In this document: one piece after another, positions 52,628-61,128 of the stretch
How the letters are laid out: every line of letters starts with the position of its first letter
Numbering within the stretch: position 1 is the stretch's first letter
Assembly: GCF_015221995.1 (NCBI RefSeq)
Contig: NZ_JADFFM010000001.1
Span: 2,108,001 to 2,172,000, forward strand
Direction: 5' to 3'
Source of the DNA: Mucilaginibacter boryungensis
Lineage (GTDB): Bacteria; Bacteroidota; Bacteroidia; Sphingobacteriales; Sphingobacteriaceae
Length of the DNA: 64,000 nucleotides
Position numbers and translations under genes: made by a program
The notes under the pieces: generated by a model
What the model saw: the letters and a program-made list of their open reading frames with translations, nothing else
Database searches by the model: none
What the model was told of the DNA's origin: nothing

Positions 52628-53029
52628 TTATTTTACCTTTTTCCAGTACTCTTCAACCACCATTCCTGTGGGTAAAATACCCTGAAAAACAAGTGTGTCA
52701 TTACGAAATGTATAATGGTATTTTAGCGTAATACCGGTAAGTTGCGATGGCTGTGCACTATAAGTTTCTGTTTCAAAACACGAGTCGGGTTTTAATTGAT
52801 ATTTACCCGATTGATATTTTTGGGGCTTCTCCCCTTTTTCTAATAAAAAAGCATCAAACTTATCAGCCTGATACTTTCGTTGTAATGTATAATCAACAGG
52901 CGCACCTTCCTTTTTCCCATTGTATATACCACCTTTAAATTCGTAAGTACCCTTTAAATTATCTGGTGTTTGTACAAACGAAGAACAAAGAATAGTTATC
53001 AGTAAAGCGACTATTGTTTTTTGGAGCAT
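52628..53029 (-). CDS. Secreted small protein of unknown function
   Basis: A 133-residue protein with a signal peptide (MLQKTIVALLITILCSSFVQ) and a lipocalin-like or beta-sandwich body (LKGTYEFKGGIYNG, YTLQRKYQADKFDAFLLEKG, LKYHYTFRNDTLVFQG). I do not recognise a family with certainty. It starts 4 bp after hemF on the same strand and is probably co-transcribed with it. Confidence 0.68.
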   Translation of the reverse strand: MLQKTIVALLITILCSSFVQTPDNLKGTYEFKGGIYNGKKEGAPVDYTLQRKYQADKFDAFLLEKGEKPQKYQSGKYQLKPDSCFETETYSAQPSQLTGITLKYHYTFRNDTLVFQGILPTGMVVEEYWKKVK

Positions 53030-53033
53030 GGCA

Positions 53034-53945
53034 TTACCAGTTGATCCCTTTTTTTAATAAAGAGAGGGTTTTAGCTTCTTCGCTACCGGCTTCGGGCTGA
53101 AAGTTATATAACCATTTAGCCGTTGGGGGTAAGCTCATCAGGATAGATTCAATACGGCCGTTGGTTTCTAGACCAAATTTAGTTCCCGCGTCATAAACAA
53201 GGTTAAATTCCGCATAGCGACTACGGCGAAGGTATTGCCATTCCTGTTGTTCCGGGGTAAAAGCTTTATTACAATTACGATTTACCAGTTCAGTATAAAT
53301 TGGGGCGAATGAACGGCCAAGTGATTTGGAGAATTCAAAAATATCGCTCCAGCTTAAATCATCGGTAGCAACCAGTTTATCATAAAATATACCGCCAATT
53401 CCACGTGTCTCCTGCCGGTGCTTAATATAAAAGTAATCATCCGCCCATTGCTTAAAACGCGGATAGAAGCCGGCATTATATTGATCGCACACATTTTTTA
53501 GCTGCTGGTGAAAATACCGGGCATCTTCATCAAAAACATAATGTGGAGTCAGATCTATCCCGCCGCCAAACCAACGCACAGGTTGCTGCCCATCGCTAAA
53601 AGTAGATGGCATTTCAAAATACCTGATATTCATGTGGATGATGGGCACCAGCGGATGATTAGGATGTATTACAATGGAAATACCGGTAGCAAAAAAATCA
53701 TTTTGTTCTACCTTTAAAGCCTTCATCATTACATCGGGCAGTTCGCCGTGAACGGCTGAGAAATTCACGCCACCTTTTTCAAAAATATTTCCGTTTTGAA
53801 TAACCCGGGTACGGCCGCCGCCACCCCCATCGCGTTCCCATATTTCTTCTTCAAAGCCTGCCTGGCCATCTAACTGTTCAAGCGCGGCGCAAATCTCGTC
53901 CTGTATCTGTTTGTAATCTTCGGTGATCTGTTCTTTGGTAACCAT
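53034..53945 (-). CDS. hemF: Oxygen-dependent coproporphyrinogen III oxidase
   Basis: A 303-residue HemF, which converts coproporphyrinogen III to protoporphyrinogen IX with oxygen in heme synthesis. Typical segments are GGGGGRTRVIQNGNIFEKGGVNFSAVHG, VIHPNHPLVPIIHMNIRYFE, WFGGGIDLTPHYVFDEDARYFHQ and RSRYAEFNLVYDAGTKFGLETNGRIESILMSLPP. The Met at 53945 (MVTKEQI) fits the family start better than the one at 53963, which lies in the TAGTCA repeat. Confidence 0.95.
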   Translation of the reverse strand: MVTKEQITEDYKQIQDEICAALEQLDGQAGFEEEIWERDGGGGGRTRVIQNGNIFEKGGVNFSAVHGELPDVMMKALKVEQNDFFATGISIVIHPNHPLVPIIHMNIRYFEMPSTFSDGQQPVRWFGGGIDLTPHYVFDEDARYFHQQLKNVCDQYNAGFYPRFKQWADDYFYIKHRQETRGIGGIFYDKLVATDDLSWSDIFEFSKSLGRSFAPIYTELVNRNCNKAFTPEQQEWQYLRRSRYAEFNLVYDAGTKFGLETNGRIESILMSLPPTAKWLYNFQPEAGSEEAKTLSLLKKGINW

Positions 53946-53951
53946 CGCGGC

Positions 53952-53990
53952 TAAATTAGTCATTAGTCAATAGTCATTGGTCATTTGAAG
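53952..53990. repeat. TAGTCA word repeat
   Basis: Repeated variants of TAGTCATT (TAGTCATTAGTCAATAGTCA and GGTCATT) lie directly upstream of hemF. A similar word cluster with an inverted copy is at 57965-58045. Confidence 0.5.
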
Positions 53991-54044
53991 TTCAATTGTT
54001 GCATATCCCAATAACAGCAAAGTGAATGATCAGTAAGGCGAATA

Positions 54045-55292
54045 CTAAACCGGCGTAACGTCGCCTTCCATATAGTTCAAATCTTTACCAAAGGTTTCTT
54101 TTAGTTGACTTAAAGAGAATAAGGCAACAATGGTTAATAACCCCATCATAATATAACCACTACTAATCATACCATAATGCGCCGTGAAAAGACCAAATAA
54201 AGCGTTTATAGGAATTAACGCACCACGGACAAAGTTGGGTACCGTTGTAGTAACCGTGGCGCGTAAATTGGTCCCAAATTGCTCGGAAGCAATAGTAACG
54301 AAGGTTGCCCAGTAGCCCACACTGCAACCCATAAAAAAACATATCCAGGTAAATTGACTGGCAGTTATACCTTTTGAACTTAGATAAATAACTACGGTAA
54401 TCACAGATAATAATAAGAAAATCAGCATGGTCAATCTGCGCGATTTAGTAAGTTGTGCCAATAAACCGGCAAATAAGTCGCCTACTGATATACCAATATA
54501 GGTATATAACACCCCATCACCGGCATTTAAAACTTCTTTAGCACCCAAGGCTTTACCAAATTCGGGGGATAAAGTAACCAGCACCCCTACTACATACCAC
54601 AACGGGGCGCCTATAAGTATACAGTATAAGTATTTTAAAAATCGCTTTCTATCATTAAACAACATCAGGAAGTTCCCGCGCGATACATTTGATTTTTCGG
54701 CATTTTTAAACATACCCGATTCAAAAGTACCCATGCGTAGCGCCAATAGTACAATACCTAAAACACCGCCTACCCGGTATGCATTTTGCCAGCCGTAATC
54801 TTTGGCCACAATATTAGCCAGCACGGCACCAAATAATCCTACAATTGCCACTATCATTGTGCCATAGCCGCGTTTCTCCTTGCTCATGGTTTCACTAACC
54901 AATGTTATTCCTGCTCCTAATTCACCTGCTAAACCTATACCCGCAAAAAAGCGTACAACTGCATACATATTTACGCTGTGCACATAGCTGTTTAAAAAGT
55001 TGGCAATAGAATATAAAAGAATAGAGCCGAACAACACTTTTATACGACCAAGCTTATCGCCGATAATACCCCATAAAATACCACCAAGTAACAGCCCAAA
55101 CATTTGCACATTGATGATAAAGGTCCCCTGTGTTTTTATTTCGGTAACGGGTACACCAATTTCGGTAAGGCTTTTAACCCTGACGATGGAAAATATCAAC
55201 AGATCATAAATATCAACGAAGTAACCTAACGAGGCTACCAGCACCAGGAACAACATATTGATATTGGCACGTTGGGTGGTAATATTAGTCAT
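54045..55292 (-). CDS. MFS transporter, sugar/metabolite:H+ symporter type
   Basis: A 415-residue twelve-helix transporter. The sequence LGYFVDIYDLLIFSIVRVKSL opens helix 1, and the GDKLGRIKVL motif (about 85-94) is the MFS motif A between helices 2 and 3. It resembles the MHS/sialate-type MFS group, but the substrate cannot be read from the sequence. It is 99 bp upstream of hemF and may be transcribed separately. Confidence 0.85.
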   Translation of the reverse strand: MTNITTQRANINMLFLVLVASLGYFVDIYDLLIFSIVRVKSLTEIGVPVTEIKTQGTFIINVQMFGLLLGGILWGIIGDKLGRIKVLFGSILLYSIANFLNSYVHSVNMYAVVRFFAGIGLAGELGAGITLVSETMSKEKRGYGTMIVAIVGLFGAVLANIVAKDYGWQNAYRVGGVLGIVLLALRMGTFESGMFKNAEKSNVSRGNFLMLFNDRKRFLKYLYCILIGAPLWYVVGVLVTLSPEFGKALGAKEVLNAGDGVLYTYIGISVGDLFAGLLAQLTKSRRLTMLIFLLLSVITVVIYLSSKGITASQFTWICFFMGCSVGYWATFVTIASEQFGTNLRATVTTTVPNFVRGALIPINALFGLFTAHYGMISSGYIMMGLLTIVALFSLSQLKETFGKDLNYMEGDVTPV

Positions 55293-55358
55293 AGTATAAA
55301 TAGGAATATGTTTGGTAGCCTAAAGTAAGGAATTATAGGCACGAGAGAAATTTTTTGC

Positions 55359-55391
55359 ACAAAAAAACCTCCGCGTTAAAAGCAGGAGGTT
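55359..55391 (-). terminator. Intrinsic terminator of the cold-shock gene
   Basis: AACCTCC (55366-55372) and GGAGGTT (55385-55391) form a stem, followed on the minus strand by a U-run. Confidence 0.85.
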
Positions 55392-55416
55392 CAATTTCCT
55401 ATTACGAAGTATTAGA

Positions 55417-55614
55417 TTATACCTTTTTCACTTTTACCGCCTGTAACCCTTTTCTGCCTTCTTCCACCTCGTATTCAACGTTATCATTGTCTTTGATAGC
55501 GTTTACACCACCCAATACATCTTTAAAGTGCACAAAAAGGTCTTTACCTTCTTCGGTAATGATAAAACCGAAGCCTTTTTGTGTGTTAAACCATTTTACT
55601 TTTCCAGTTTTCAT
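55417..55614 (-). CDS. Cold-shock protein (CspA family)
   Basis: A 65-residue OB-fold protein. RNP1 is KGFGFI (13-18) and RNP2 LFVHF (26-30), which bind single-stranded RNA or DNA with their aromatic residues. The gene has a near-perfect promoter at 55720-55750 and a leader of about 100 nt, as in cold-inducible csp mRNAs. A terminator follows. The protein is a probable RNA chaperone. Confidence 0.95.
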   Translation of the reverse strand: MKTGKVKWFNTQKGFGFIITEEGKDLFVHFKDVLGGVNAIKDNDNVEYEVEEGRKGLQAVKVKKV

Positions 55615-55719
55615 AATTATAATTAGCGTATTAATATGTTATTAAAGAATTGCATAAAAACCAGACTGAAAAATAAACAGTGTAATTATCAGCAAGGAAT
55701 TAATTAAAATCCTGTTATC

Positions 55720-55750
55720 CAAACATATAAATTTATTGTAAAAAAAACAA
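55720..55750 (-). promoter_or_regulatory. Cold-shock gene promoter
   Basis: On the minus strand TTG (55748-55750), a 20-nt spacer, TATGTTTG (55720-55727). The predicted start near 55714 leaves a 5' leader of about 100 nt before the ATG at 55614. Confidence 0.8.
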
Positions 55751-55810
55751 ATATTTTGTTTTTAGCAATATTTAATATCAGAAATTATGCTTAAACACCT
55801 AATAGTAAAA

Positions 55811-55839
55811 CAAAAAAAGCCCTGCAATATGCAGGGCTT
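55811..55839 (-). terminator. Intrinsic terminator after the PepSY-like gene
   Basis: A perfect 10-bp stem (55817-55826 with 55830-55839), 3-nt loop, followed on the minus strand by a U7 run. Confidence 0.88.
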
Positions 55840-55859
55840 GGTTTAATAGTTAATTATAA

Positions 55860-56363
55860 TTACTTGATTTGCCTAAAGAAGTAAACACTTCCGCGCGCTG
55901 ATACCCTTACTAAAACTTCACTATCACCTTTTTTCAGGTCAACAAAATAGTCAACAGTTTCTGATTGAGTGATAGCATTGTTTAAGTAGATTGCTGAATC
56001 CTGCTCAGGTGTTTCATATTTAATTACCTGGCCTACTGTATAATCTTTGTAGGTATCGGCAATTTCTTTTTTAGCAGATGCAGGGATTTGCTTGTAAGCA
56101 ACCTGTTCGGTTAAACCAAGGTAGGCACCGTTTAAGCTGTAAAAAGCTGTTTTTTTAACTCCGTCAACAGTAAAGTCGGCTTTTTGCGTAGTTGGAGTAA
56201 CTGTCCAAACAACGTTTTCGGCATCGCTAAAATCGGCGTTGAACTGGTTCAATACATAGTATGATATACTTTTAGAATCATCATACTTTTTGCCACCATC
56301 TGCAGCTACTGCAGTTAGGCTAAACGTGGCAGCGAATAACGCTGCGAATAATAATTTTTTCAT
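55860..56363 (-). CDS. PepSY-like (beta-lactamase-inhibitor-like) exported protein
   Basis: A 167-residue exported protein with signal peptide MKKLLFAALFAATFSLTAVA. The mature part (LNQFNADFSDAENVVWTVTP, ADFTVDGVKKTAFYSLNGAYLGLTE) matches the PepSY-like/BLIP-like fold of the PF11396 group common in Bacteroidetes. The Met at 56363 is required: the upstream in-frame Met at 56417 would fall in the promoter (56387-56417). Function unknown. Confidence 0.85.
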   Translation of the reverse strand: MKKLLFAALFAATFSLTAVAADGGKKYDDSKSISYYVLNQFNADFSDAENVVWTVTPTTQKADFTVDGVKKTAFYSLNGAYLGLTEQVAYKQIPASAKKEIADTYKDYTVGQVIKYETPEQDSAIYLNNAITQSETVDYFVDLKKGDSEVLVRVSARGSVYFFRQIK

Positions 56364-56386
56364 AGTCTTAAATTTTAAATCCGAAA

Positions 56387-56417
56387 CAAAAATACAGCAA
56401 TATTGACGTTTTGGCAA
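56387..56417 (-). promoter_or_regulatory. PepSY-like gene promoter
   Basis: On the minus strand TTG (56415-56417), a 20-nt spacer and TATTTTTG (56387-56394). Confidence 0.8.
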
Positions 56418-56571
56418 ACAAAATTTAATTTTTATGAAAATTTCATAATAAAGATACCTTTTTATTAAAATGTTAAAATTAGGCGGAATAACTTAGTGTG
56501 TTTTTTACAATATCCTAATTGATATTAAGCCAACATAAATCGCCATTTGCGAATATGTAGTCTAAACTTAC

Positions 56572-56606
56572 AAAAGCTTAACAATTCGGCAATCAATTAA
56601 GCTTTT
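56572..56606 (-). terminator. Possible terminator at the end of mqnA
   Basis: AAAAGCTTAA (56572-56581) and TTAAGCTTTT (56597-56606) form an inverted repeat that overlaps the mqnA stop codon. Confidence 0.5.
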
Positions 56607-57339
56607 TTATGTAATCAATAAAAAGATGCAGCGCTTTTATTTTATTTTCGGTTAGGCTGAAATCTAATTTATGCATTAGATAGTCGTTAAAGTCAAAATC
56701 GTTGAGTGCGGGTAATTCGGCAATAACATTGTCGCGGTTATCCAAACCAACTTTAAGGGATTGGTTAAACTCGTCCATAAATTGCTGCGGTATGCTTTTA
56801 TTTGCTATCCAGGCAGCAAATACAAATGGAAGGCCTGTAAATATTTTCCATATTTCAGCCAGATCGTAAGCATACTTATATTTATCTTTTTTCCCAAAAG
56901 TACGGTCGCCTATCTGTACAAATGCAGTATTCAGATCGGTTGATAGTGAATAGTCAGGTGCGTTGACTACCATATCAGGCTTTATCTGCCAATAATTTTT
57001 AAGCAATACCCGCGCAAGGTTATTTGATGAACGGGATTCGGGATCTAACTGCAAGGTTTTAACTTGGTGTATTTCGCAATTACTAAATATAAATACCGAA
57101 TTAACCGGTCCGTCTGCACCAATGCAATAATCGGATACAATTTCCCAATAAGGCAAATTAATAACTGCCGCAACAGGGATTAGCCCAATATCAACTGTAT
57201 TATCTATTAGTTTTTGGGCACAATCGGCCGGGATATCCAGGCTCAGATCAATTTTATTAATAATATTAGTATGGTGAAGACCATATATAAAGGGTTGCGT
57301 GTTAGTATAGCTAACCGCCGATATTTTTATTTTATCCAC
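56593..57339 (-). CDS. mqnA: Chorismate dehydratase (futalosine pathway)
   Basis: A 248-residue periplasmic-binding-fold enzyme that dehydrates chorismate to 3-[(1-carboxyvinyl)oxy]benzoate, the first step of the futalosine menaquinone route. Typical are KISAVSYTNTQPFIYGL at the N terminus, DIGLIPVAAVINLPYWEIVSDYCIGADGPVNSVFIFSN and AEIWKIFTGLPFVFAAW. It is 7 bp downstream of the phosphatase gene, and mqnE lies upstream of that, so the three genes are likely one transcription unit. Confidence 0.93.
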   Translation of the reverse strand: MDKIKISAVSYTNTQPFIYGLHHTNIINKIDLSLDIPADCAQKLIDNTVDIGLIPVAAVINLPYWEIVSDYCIGADGPVNSVFIFSNCEIHQVKTLQLDPESRSSNNLARVLLKNYWQIKPDMVVNAPDYSLSTDLNTAFVQIGDRTFGKKDKYKYAYDLAEIWKIFTGLPFVFAAWIANKSIPQQFMDEFNQSLKVGLDNRDNVIAELPALNDFDFNDYLMHKLDFSLTENKIKALHLFIDYIKKLN

Positions 57340-57346
57340 CGGGTGG

Positions 57347-57964
57347 TTAATGATTTTTTAAATGAATAGAATTATTAAAGTCAACGATCTCGAATTTTTC
57401 TCCTTCGTAAGCAACTTTATACAGCACAAGGTTTTGGTGTGGGAAATCTTCCATTTTGGTTAATGGCTGCCCGGTTAATAAACAAAGGAATAAACGCATT
57501 GCCCTGCCATGCATACATATCAGCACATTTTTTTCATCCGGGTGGCTTAATATTGTTTCCAGGGCTTGCTTTTGGCGGGACTGCACCTCATTTGGGCTTT
57601 CACCATTCTCAAATTTAATATCCAGTTCGCCGGCTGTCCATTTACGCATTACCTGTAAAAACGCCGCTTTGGTTTCCGGTGTGCTTGGTTTACCTTCATA
57701 TATTCCCCAGGCCAACTCATCCAGTCCGGATAATTTTTCATAAGGAATACCCGAATCAATAAACTGCTGAACGCTTTGCTGGGTACGCTTTAATTCGGAT
57801 ATATATATTTTATCAAAAGGTATGTCCTTATAAGCTCTGTAGAACAAATCGGCCTGTAGCCTGCCTTCAGCATTTAAGTCTGTATCCATTCCCCTGCCCT
57901 GTACAATCCCTTGTTTATTAAGGTCTGTTTGGCCATGGCGAACTATATATAAAATTTTTGTCAT
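57347..57964 (-). CDS. Histidine phosphatase family protein
   Basis: A 205-residue phosphatase of the phosphoglycerate-mutase-like clan. The catalytic RHG is in YIVRHGQTDLNKQG (7-20), the second His in LICMHGRAMRL (about 149-159) and an acidic residue in DELAWGIYEG (about 82-91). Substrates of this clan vary and the sequence does not fix one. It lies between mqnE and mqnA, 7 bp before mqnA, so it may serve the futalosine pathway or simply share the operon. Confidence 0.88.
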   Translation of the reverse strand: MTKILYIVRHGQTDLNKQGIVQGRGMDTDLNAEGRLQADLFYRAYKDIPFDKIYISELKRTQQSVQQFIDSGIPYEKLSGLDELAWGIYEGKPSTPETKAAFLQVMRKWTAGELDIKFENGESPNEVQSRQKQALETILSHPDEKNVLICMHGRAMRLFLCLLTGQPLTKMEDFPHQNLVLYKVAYEGEKFEIVDFNNSIHLKNH

Positions 57965-58043
57965 TTGTTATTAGTCATTTATCATTAGTTTAGCTATTCG
58001 GTCAATAAGTATTGGAAAACCACTAATGACCGATGACCAGTGA
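57965..58043. repeat. TAGTCA/AATGAC word repeat
   Basis: Words TAGTCATT and ATCATTAG at the left and AATGACCGATGACCAGTGACTAA at the right form loose inverted copies between mqnE and the phosphatase gene. Same type as the repeat at 53952-53990. Confidence 0.5.
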
Positions 58044-59237
58044 CTAATTAACTACCGGCAATTTATAAAATTGCGGTTTTGCCTGCTCGGGGAACTCATA
58101 TTCATTATAGTCTGTAACCACATTATATAAAGTATCCCTTTCAATCGGGTGACGGCCCGCCTGTTTTATCAGTTCCACCAATTCACGGGTGCTCATACCC
58201 GGATGTTGTTCCTCTGCACCTGCCATACTGTAAATTTTGGTAGTATCATCAAGTGTACCATCTATATCATCAACACCAAAATTCAAAGAAAGTTGAGCGG
58301 TAGTACGACTGATCATTGCCCAGTAAGCTTTCACATGGTCAAAATTATCCAGATAAATGCGAGAAATAGCATAATTCCGCAGATCTTCTATAACAGACGA
58401 TTCGGCAATGTGCGACATCTGGTTATCCTTATTACGGAACTTTAATGGAATAAATGTTTGGAACCCACCTGTTTTATCTTGTAACTGTCGCAAGCGCTCC
58501 ATATGGTCTATGCGATGTTTGTACGCCTCGATATGCCCATAAAGCATGGTAGCGTTTGATCGCATACCTAATTTGTGCCACTCCTCGTGTATCTGAAGCC
58601 ATTGGTCGGCTGTACATTTATCTTTAGCAATCTGGTCGCGTATTTCCGGATGAAATATTTCGGCGCCACCACCCGGCATACTTTCCAACCCGGCTTCCTT
58701 CATCATGCGCATGCCGGTAGCATAATCAAGCTTGGCTTTTTTAAATATATAATGATATTCTACAGGTGTCAATGCTTTCACATGCAAATCGGGGCGATGG
58801 GCTTTAATCCGGTTAAATAATTCCATATAAAATGGCACATCATATTGTGGTAAAACCCCACCGACAATATGCACCTCAGTAACCGATTCGGTATCATACT
58901 TCTTCACGATGTTAAGCATATCGTCCATGGTATACTCCCACCCTTCAGATCGTTCTTTGATCAGACGTGAATAAGAACAGAACTTACAATCGTAAACACA
59001 AAGATTAGTAGGTTCGATATGGAAATTTCGGTTAAAGTAAGTTTTAGCACCATGCTTTTGTTCGCGGATATAATTAGCTAAAATACCCAGGTAACCTAAT
59101 TCTCCTGTTTCAAACAAAATTACACCTTCATCAAAGGTAATTCGTTCACCAACAAGTACCTTCTTAGCAATATGTTTTAATTCGGCAGATAAGTGCTGAG
59201 ACTGCAATAATAGTTGTAAGTTTTGCTCACTTTGCAT
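58044..59237 (-). CDS. mqnE: Aminofutalosine synthase MqnE
   Basis: A 397-residue radical-SAM enzyme. CX3CX2C is at C80, C84 and C87 (TNLCVYDCKFCSY). Further family marks are EVHIVGGVLPQYDVPFYMELF, GGGAEIFHPEIRDQI and GMRSNATMLYGHIE, the latter distinguishing MqnE from MqnC, whose equivalent differs. It joins carboxyvinyloxybenzoate to SAM to give aminofutalosine, just after the MqnA step. A -7-like box is at 59255-59262. Confidence 0.93.
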   Translation of the reverse strand: MQSEQNLQLLLQSQHLSAELKHIAKKVLVGERITFDEGVILFETGELGYLGILANYIREQKHGAKTYFNRNFHIEPTNLCVYDCKFCSYSRLIKERSEGWEYTMDDMLNIVKKYDTESVTEVHIVGGVLPQYDVPFYMELFNRIKAHRPDLHVKALTPVEYHYIFKKAKLDYATGMRMMKEAGLESMPGGGAEIFHPEIRDQIAKDKCTADQWLQIHEEWHKLGMRSNATMLYGHIEAYKHRIDHMERLRQLQDKTGGFQTFIPLKFRNKDNQMSHIAESSVIEDLRNYAISRIYLDNFDHVKAYWAMISRTTAQLSLNFGVDDIDGTLDDTTKIYSMAGAEEQHPGMSTRELVELIKQAGRHPIERDTLYNVVTDYNEYEFPEQAKPQFYKLPVVN

Positions 59238-59254
59238 CCGTATATTCTTTCAGG

Positions 59255-59262
59255 CAAAAATA
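59255..59262 (-). promoter_or_regulatory. Candidate -7 box for mqnE
   Basis: TATTTTTG on the minus strand, without a well-spaced TTG. Confidence 0.4.
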
Positions 59263-59297
59263 CGTTTTTGACGCTTCAGAATATCATACAGATGTAA

Positions 59298-59720
59298 CTA
59301 TTTATGGTGCGTATACAAATAAGATTTGCCATTTGCTACTTCATCGGCTAATAAAAGGGTGTCTTTCTTTGCTATCAGGACGGATCTTTTTAAGGTTGTG
59401 CTACCGTAAGATAATTGATAAGTTCTTTCTATAGTATAAATGCTTTTACCCTGAATGATAGTAAAAGTATCCTGAGAGGTTAAGGCTGAATTAGTATAAT
59501 ATTTTACCGTCCCTGCCGTACTAAAAACAACCAGGTTTTCATCTGTAGGTGAAATACTGGTACCTGCTGCTTTATCATTAATAGTGGTTAACAACCATTG
59601 GCCGTAAACATTATCTATGTCATAAGTATCATTTATTTGCGGCGTGGCATCAGCGTCACTATTTTTTATGCACGATGTTAAAAGTGCTACTGCTATTAGC
59701 AGATATAGAATATTTTTCAT
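59298..59720 (-). CDS. Lipoprotein, lipocalin-like
   Basis: A 140-residue lipoprotein (signal MKNILYLLIAVALLTSC, Cys at 17) with a beta-rich body (VYGQWLLTTINDKAAG, TVKYYTNSALTSQDTFTI, IYTIERTYQLSYGSTTLKRSVLIAKKDTLLLAD) like the lipocalin-like domains common in Bacteroidetes lipoproteins. Function unknown. Divergent from the PLP enzyme at 59778. Confidence 0.7.
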   Translation of the reverse strand: MKNILYLLIAVALLTSCIKNSDADATPQINDTYDIDNVYGQWLLTTINDKAAGTSISPTDENLVVFSTAGTVKYYTNSALTSQDTFTIIQGKSIYTIERTYQLSYGSTTLKRSVLIAKKDTLLLADEVANGKSYLYTHHK

Positions 59721-59777
59721 GATCAGTTATTTTATAACTATACGTATTTTTACCGCAAAACGCTACACCGCCAATAT

Positions 59778-60896
59778 ATGAAAATTGAAACTATAGCCAT
59801 ACATGCCGGCAATAAAATTGATGATGCTACTAAAGCTGTGATACAACCCATTGTTATGTCGACCACATTTGAACGGGAAGTTGATGGTAGCTATGAAAAA
59901 GGTTATATTTATAGTCGCGCCGCAAATCCTAACAGGCATTTATTAGAGAATGTACTGGCAAGATTAGAAGGTGGTGTAGAGGCTGCGGCATTCTCATCGG
60001 GCAATGCAGCTGGTATGGCTGTATTTCAATCATTAACACCAGGCACCCACATTATAGGCCCTGATGACATGTACCATGGCCTTCGTAACCAGATAAAAAC
60101 ACTGTTTGCAGGAATACTGGAGTTTGATTTTATTGATGTGAACGATGAAGCAGTATTAAGGGCGCATATTAAACCAAACACCGGTTTGATATGGATAGAA
60201 ACGCCATCCAATCCATTGCTCAAGGTCACCGATATTAAAAAGGTAATCACCATAGCCCGAGAACATGCAATTAAGGTTGTTTGTGATAACACTTTTGCTA
60301 CACCTATATTTCAGCAGCCGCTAAGCCTGGGGGCTGATCTGGTGATGCATTCATCTACAAAATATTTTGGAGGCCACAGCGATCTAATGGGGGGTGCTTT
60401 AATTACACCCGTAAAAAACGAATGGTGGGACAAAATACGCCAGGTGCAGGAAATGGGCGGCGCTATCCCCTCGCCAATGGATTGCTATTACCTGGTGCGC
60501 AGCCTTAAAACATTACCTTATCGCATGAAAGGCCATGCGCATAACGCAGCTTTACTTACAGATTTTTTAGAAAAACACCCAAATGTAGAAAGTGTGATGT
60601 ATCCTGGGTTAACATCACATCCGCAGCACCAGATAGCTAAAAATCAAATGCTGGGCTTTGGTGCTATGTTTTCGTTCTGTGTTAAAGGGGGTGCCGATGA
60701 GGCGAAAAGAGTGTTGTCGAAATTAAATTTGTTCACTATTGCCACCAGTTTAGGCGGTGTAGAAAGTTTAATAGAACACCGGGCATCAGTTGAAGGGCCG
60801 GATACTAAAACACCACAAAATTTGTTAAGGGTATCGGTTGGGTTAGAACATATTGATGACCTGATAGCAGATATGTCGGCAGCACTTCAATCATAA
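59778..60896 (+). CDS. Trans-sulfuration PLP enzyme (cystathionine gamma-synthase type)
   Basis: A 372-residue enzyme of the Cys/Met-metabolism PLP family. The PLP Lys is K195 (MHSSTKYFGGHSDLMGG), the Asp contacting the pyridine nitrogen D170 (VVCDNTFATP) and ETPSNP is at 141-146. It could be cystathionine gamma-synthase/lyase or O-acetylhomoserine sulfhydrylase; the sequence does not settle which. It is followed by the SAM riboswitch and metX-hom, all in the same direction, which supports a role in methionine/cysteine metabolism. Confidence 0.88.
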   Translation: MKIETIAIHAGNKIDDATKAVIQPIVMSTTFEREVDGSYEKGYIYSRAANPNRHLLENVLARLEGGVEAAAFSSGNAAGMAVFQSLTPGTHIIGPDDMYHGLRNQIKTLFAGILEFDFIDVNDEAVLRAHIKPNTGLIWIETPSNPLLKVTDIKKVITIAREHAIKVVCDNTFATPIFQQPLSLGADLVMHSSTKYFGGHSDLMGGALITPVKNEWWDKIRQVQEMGGAIPSPMDCYYLVRSLKTLPYRMKGHAHNAALLTDFLEKHPNVESVMYPGLTSHPQHQIAKNQMLGFGAMFSFCVKGGADEAKRVLSKLNLFTIATSLGGVESLIEHRASVEGPDTKTPQNLLRVSVGLEHIDDLIADMSAALQS

Positions 60897-60918
60897 TCGT
60901 ATCATTTACAAATTTAAT

Positions 60919-60950
60919 TTGGAAGCATATATCCTTTTAATATATATTCG
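60919..60950 (+). promoter_or_regulatory. Promoter of the SAM-riboswitch/metX unit
   Basis: TTG (60919-60921), a 21-nt spacer and TATATTCG (60943-60950), seven of eight bases of TAnnTTTG. Start near 60957, about 53 nt before the riboswitch. Confidence 0.6.
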
Positions 60951-61009
60951 CAACATTATTTGGTAGCAATACTAAAATATTAGAGTCAAATCCCTTCAAA
61001 AAGGTTTTG

Positions 61010-61120
61010 ATTTATAAAGAAGTGGCGAGAGATCAGGCTCTAAGACCCACTGGCAACCCTCCTAAAATGGAGAAGGTGCCAACACCTGGCCCGGTGAATG
61101 GATTACCGGGGGTTATAAAT
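61010..61120 (+). promoter_or_regulatory. SAM-I-type riboswitch aptamer
   Basis: The region folds as the SAM-I (S-box) four-way junction. P1: ATTTATAA (61010-61017) with TTATAAAT (61113-61120). P2: GTGG..AGAG with CTCT..CCAC. P3: GGCAACC-CTCC with GGAG-AAGGTGCC, the conserved GCAACC and AAGGTGCCAA elements. P4: CCCGGT with ACCGGG. It binds SAM and switches expression of the downstream genes. It lies between the trans-sulfuration gene and metX. The aptamer's 3' P1 strand ends 9 nt before the start of the Cys-rich leader peptide, so the switch can act on its translation or on transcription. Confidence 0.88.
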
Positions 61121-61128
61121 TAACAACC

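Noticed and set aside
56364..56417. Longer start of the PepSY-like gene (ATG at 56417)
   Set aside because: The start would lie in the -33 box of the promoter; the ATG at 56363 begins a perfect signal peptide.
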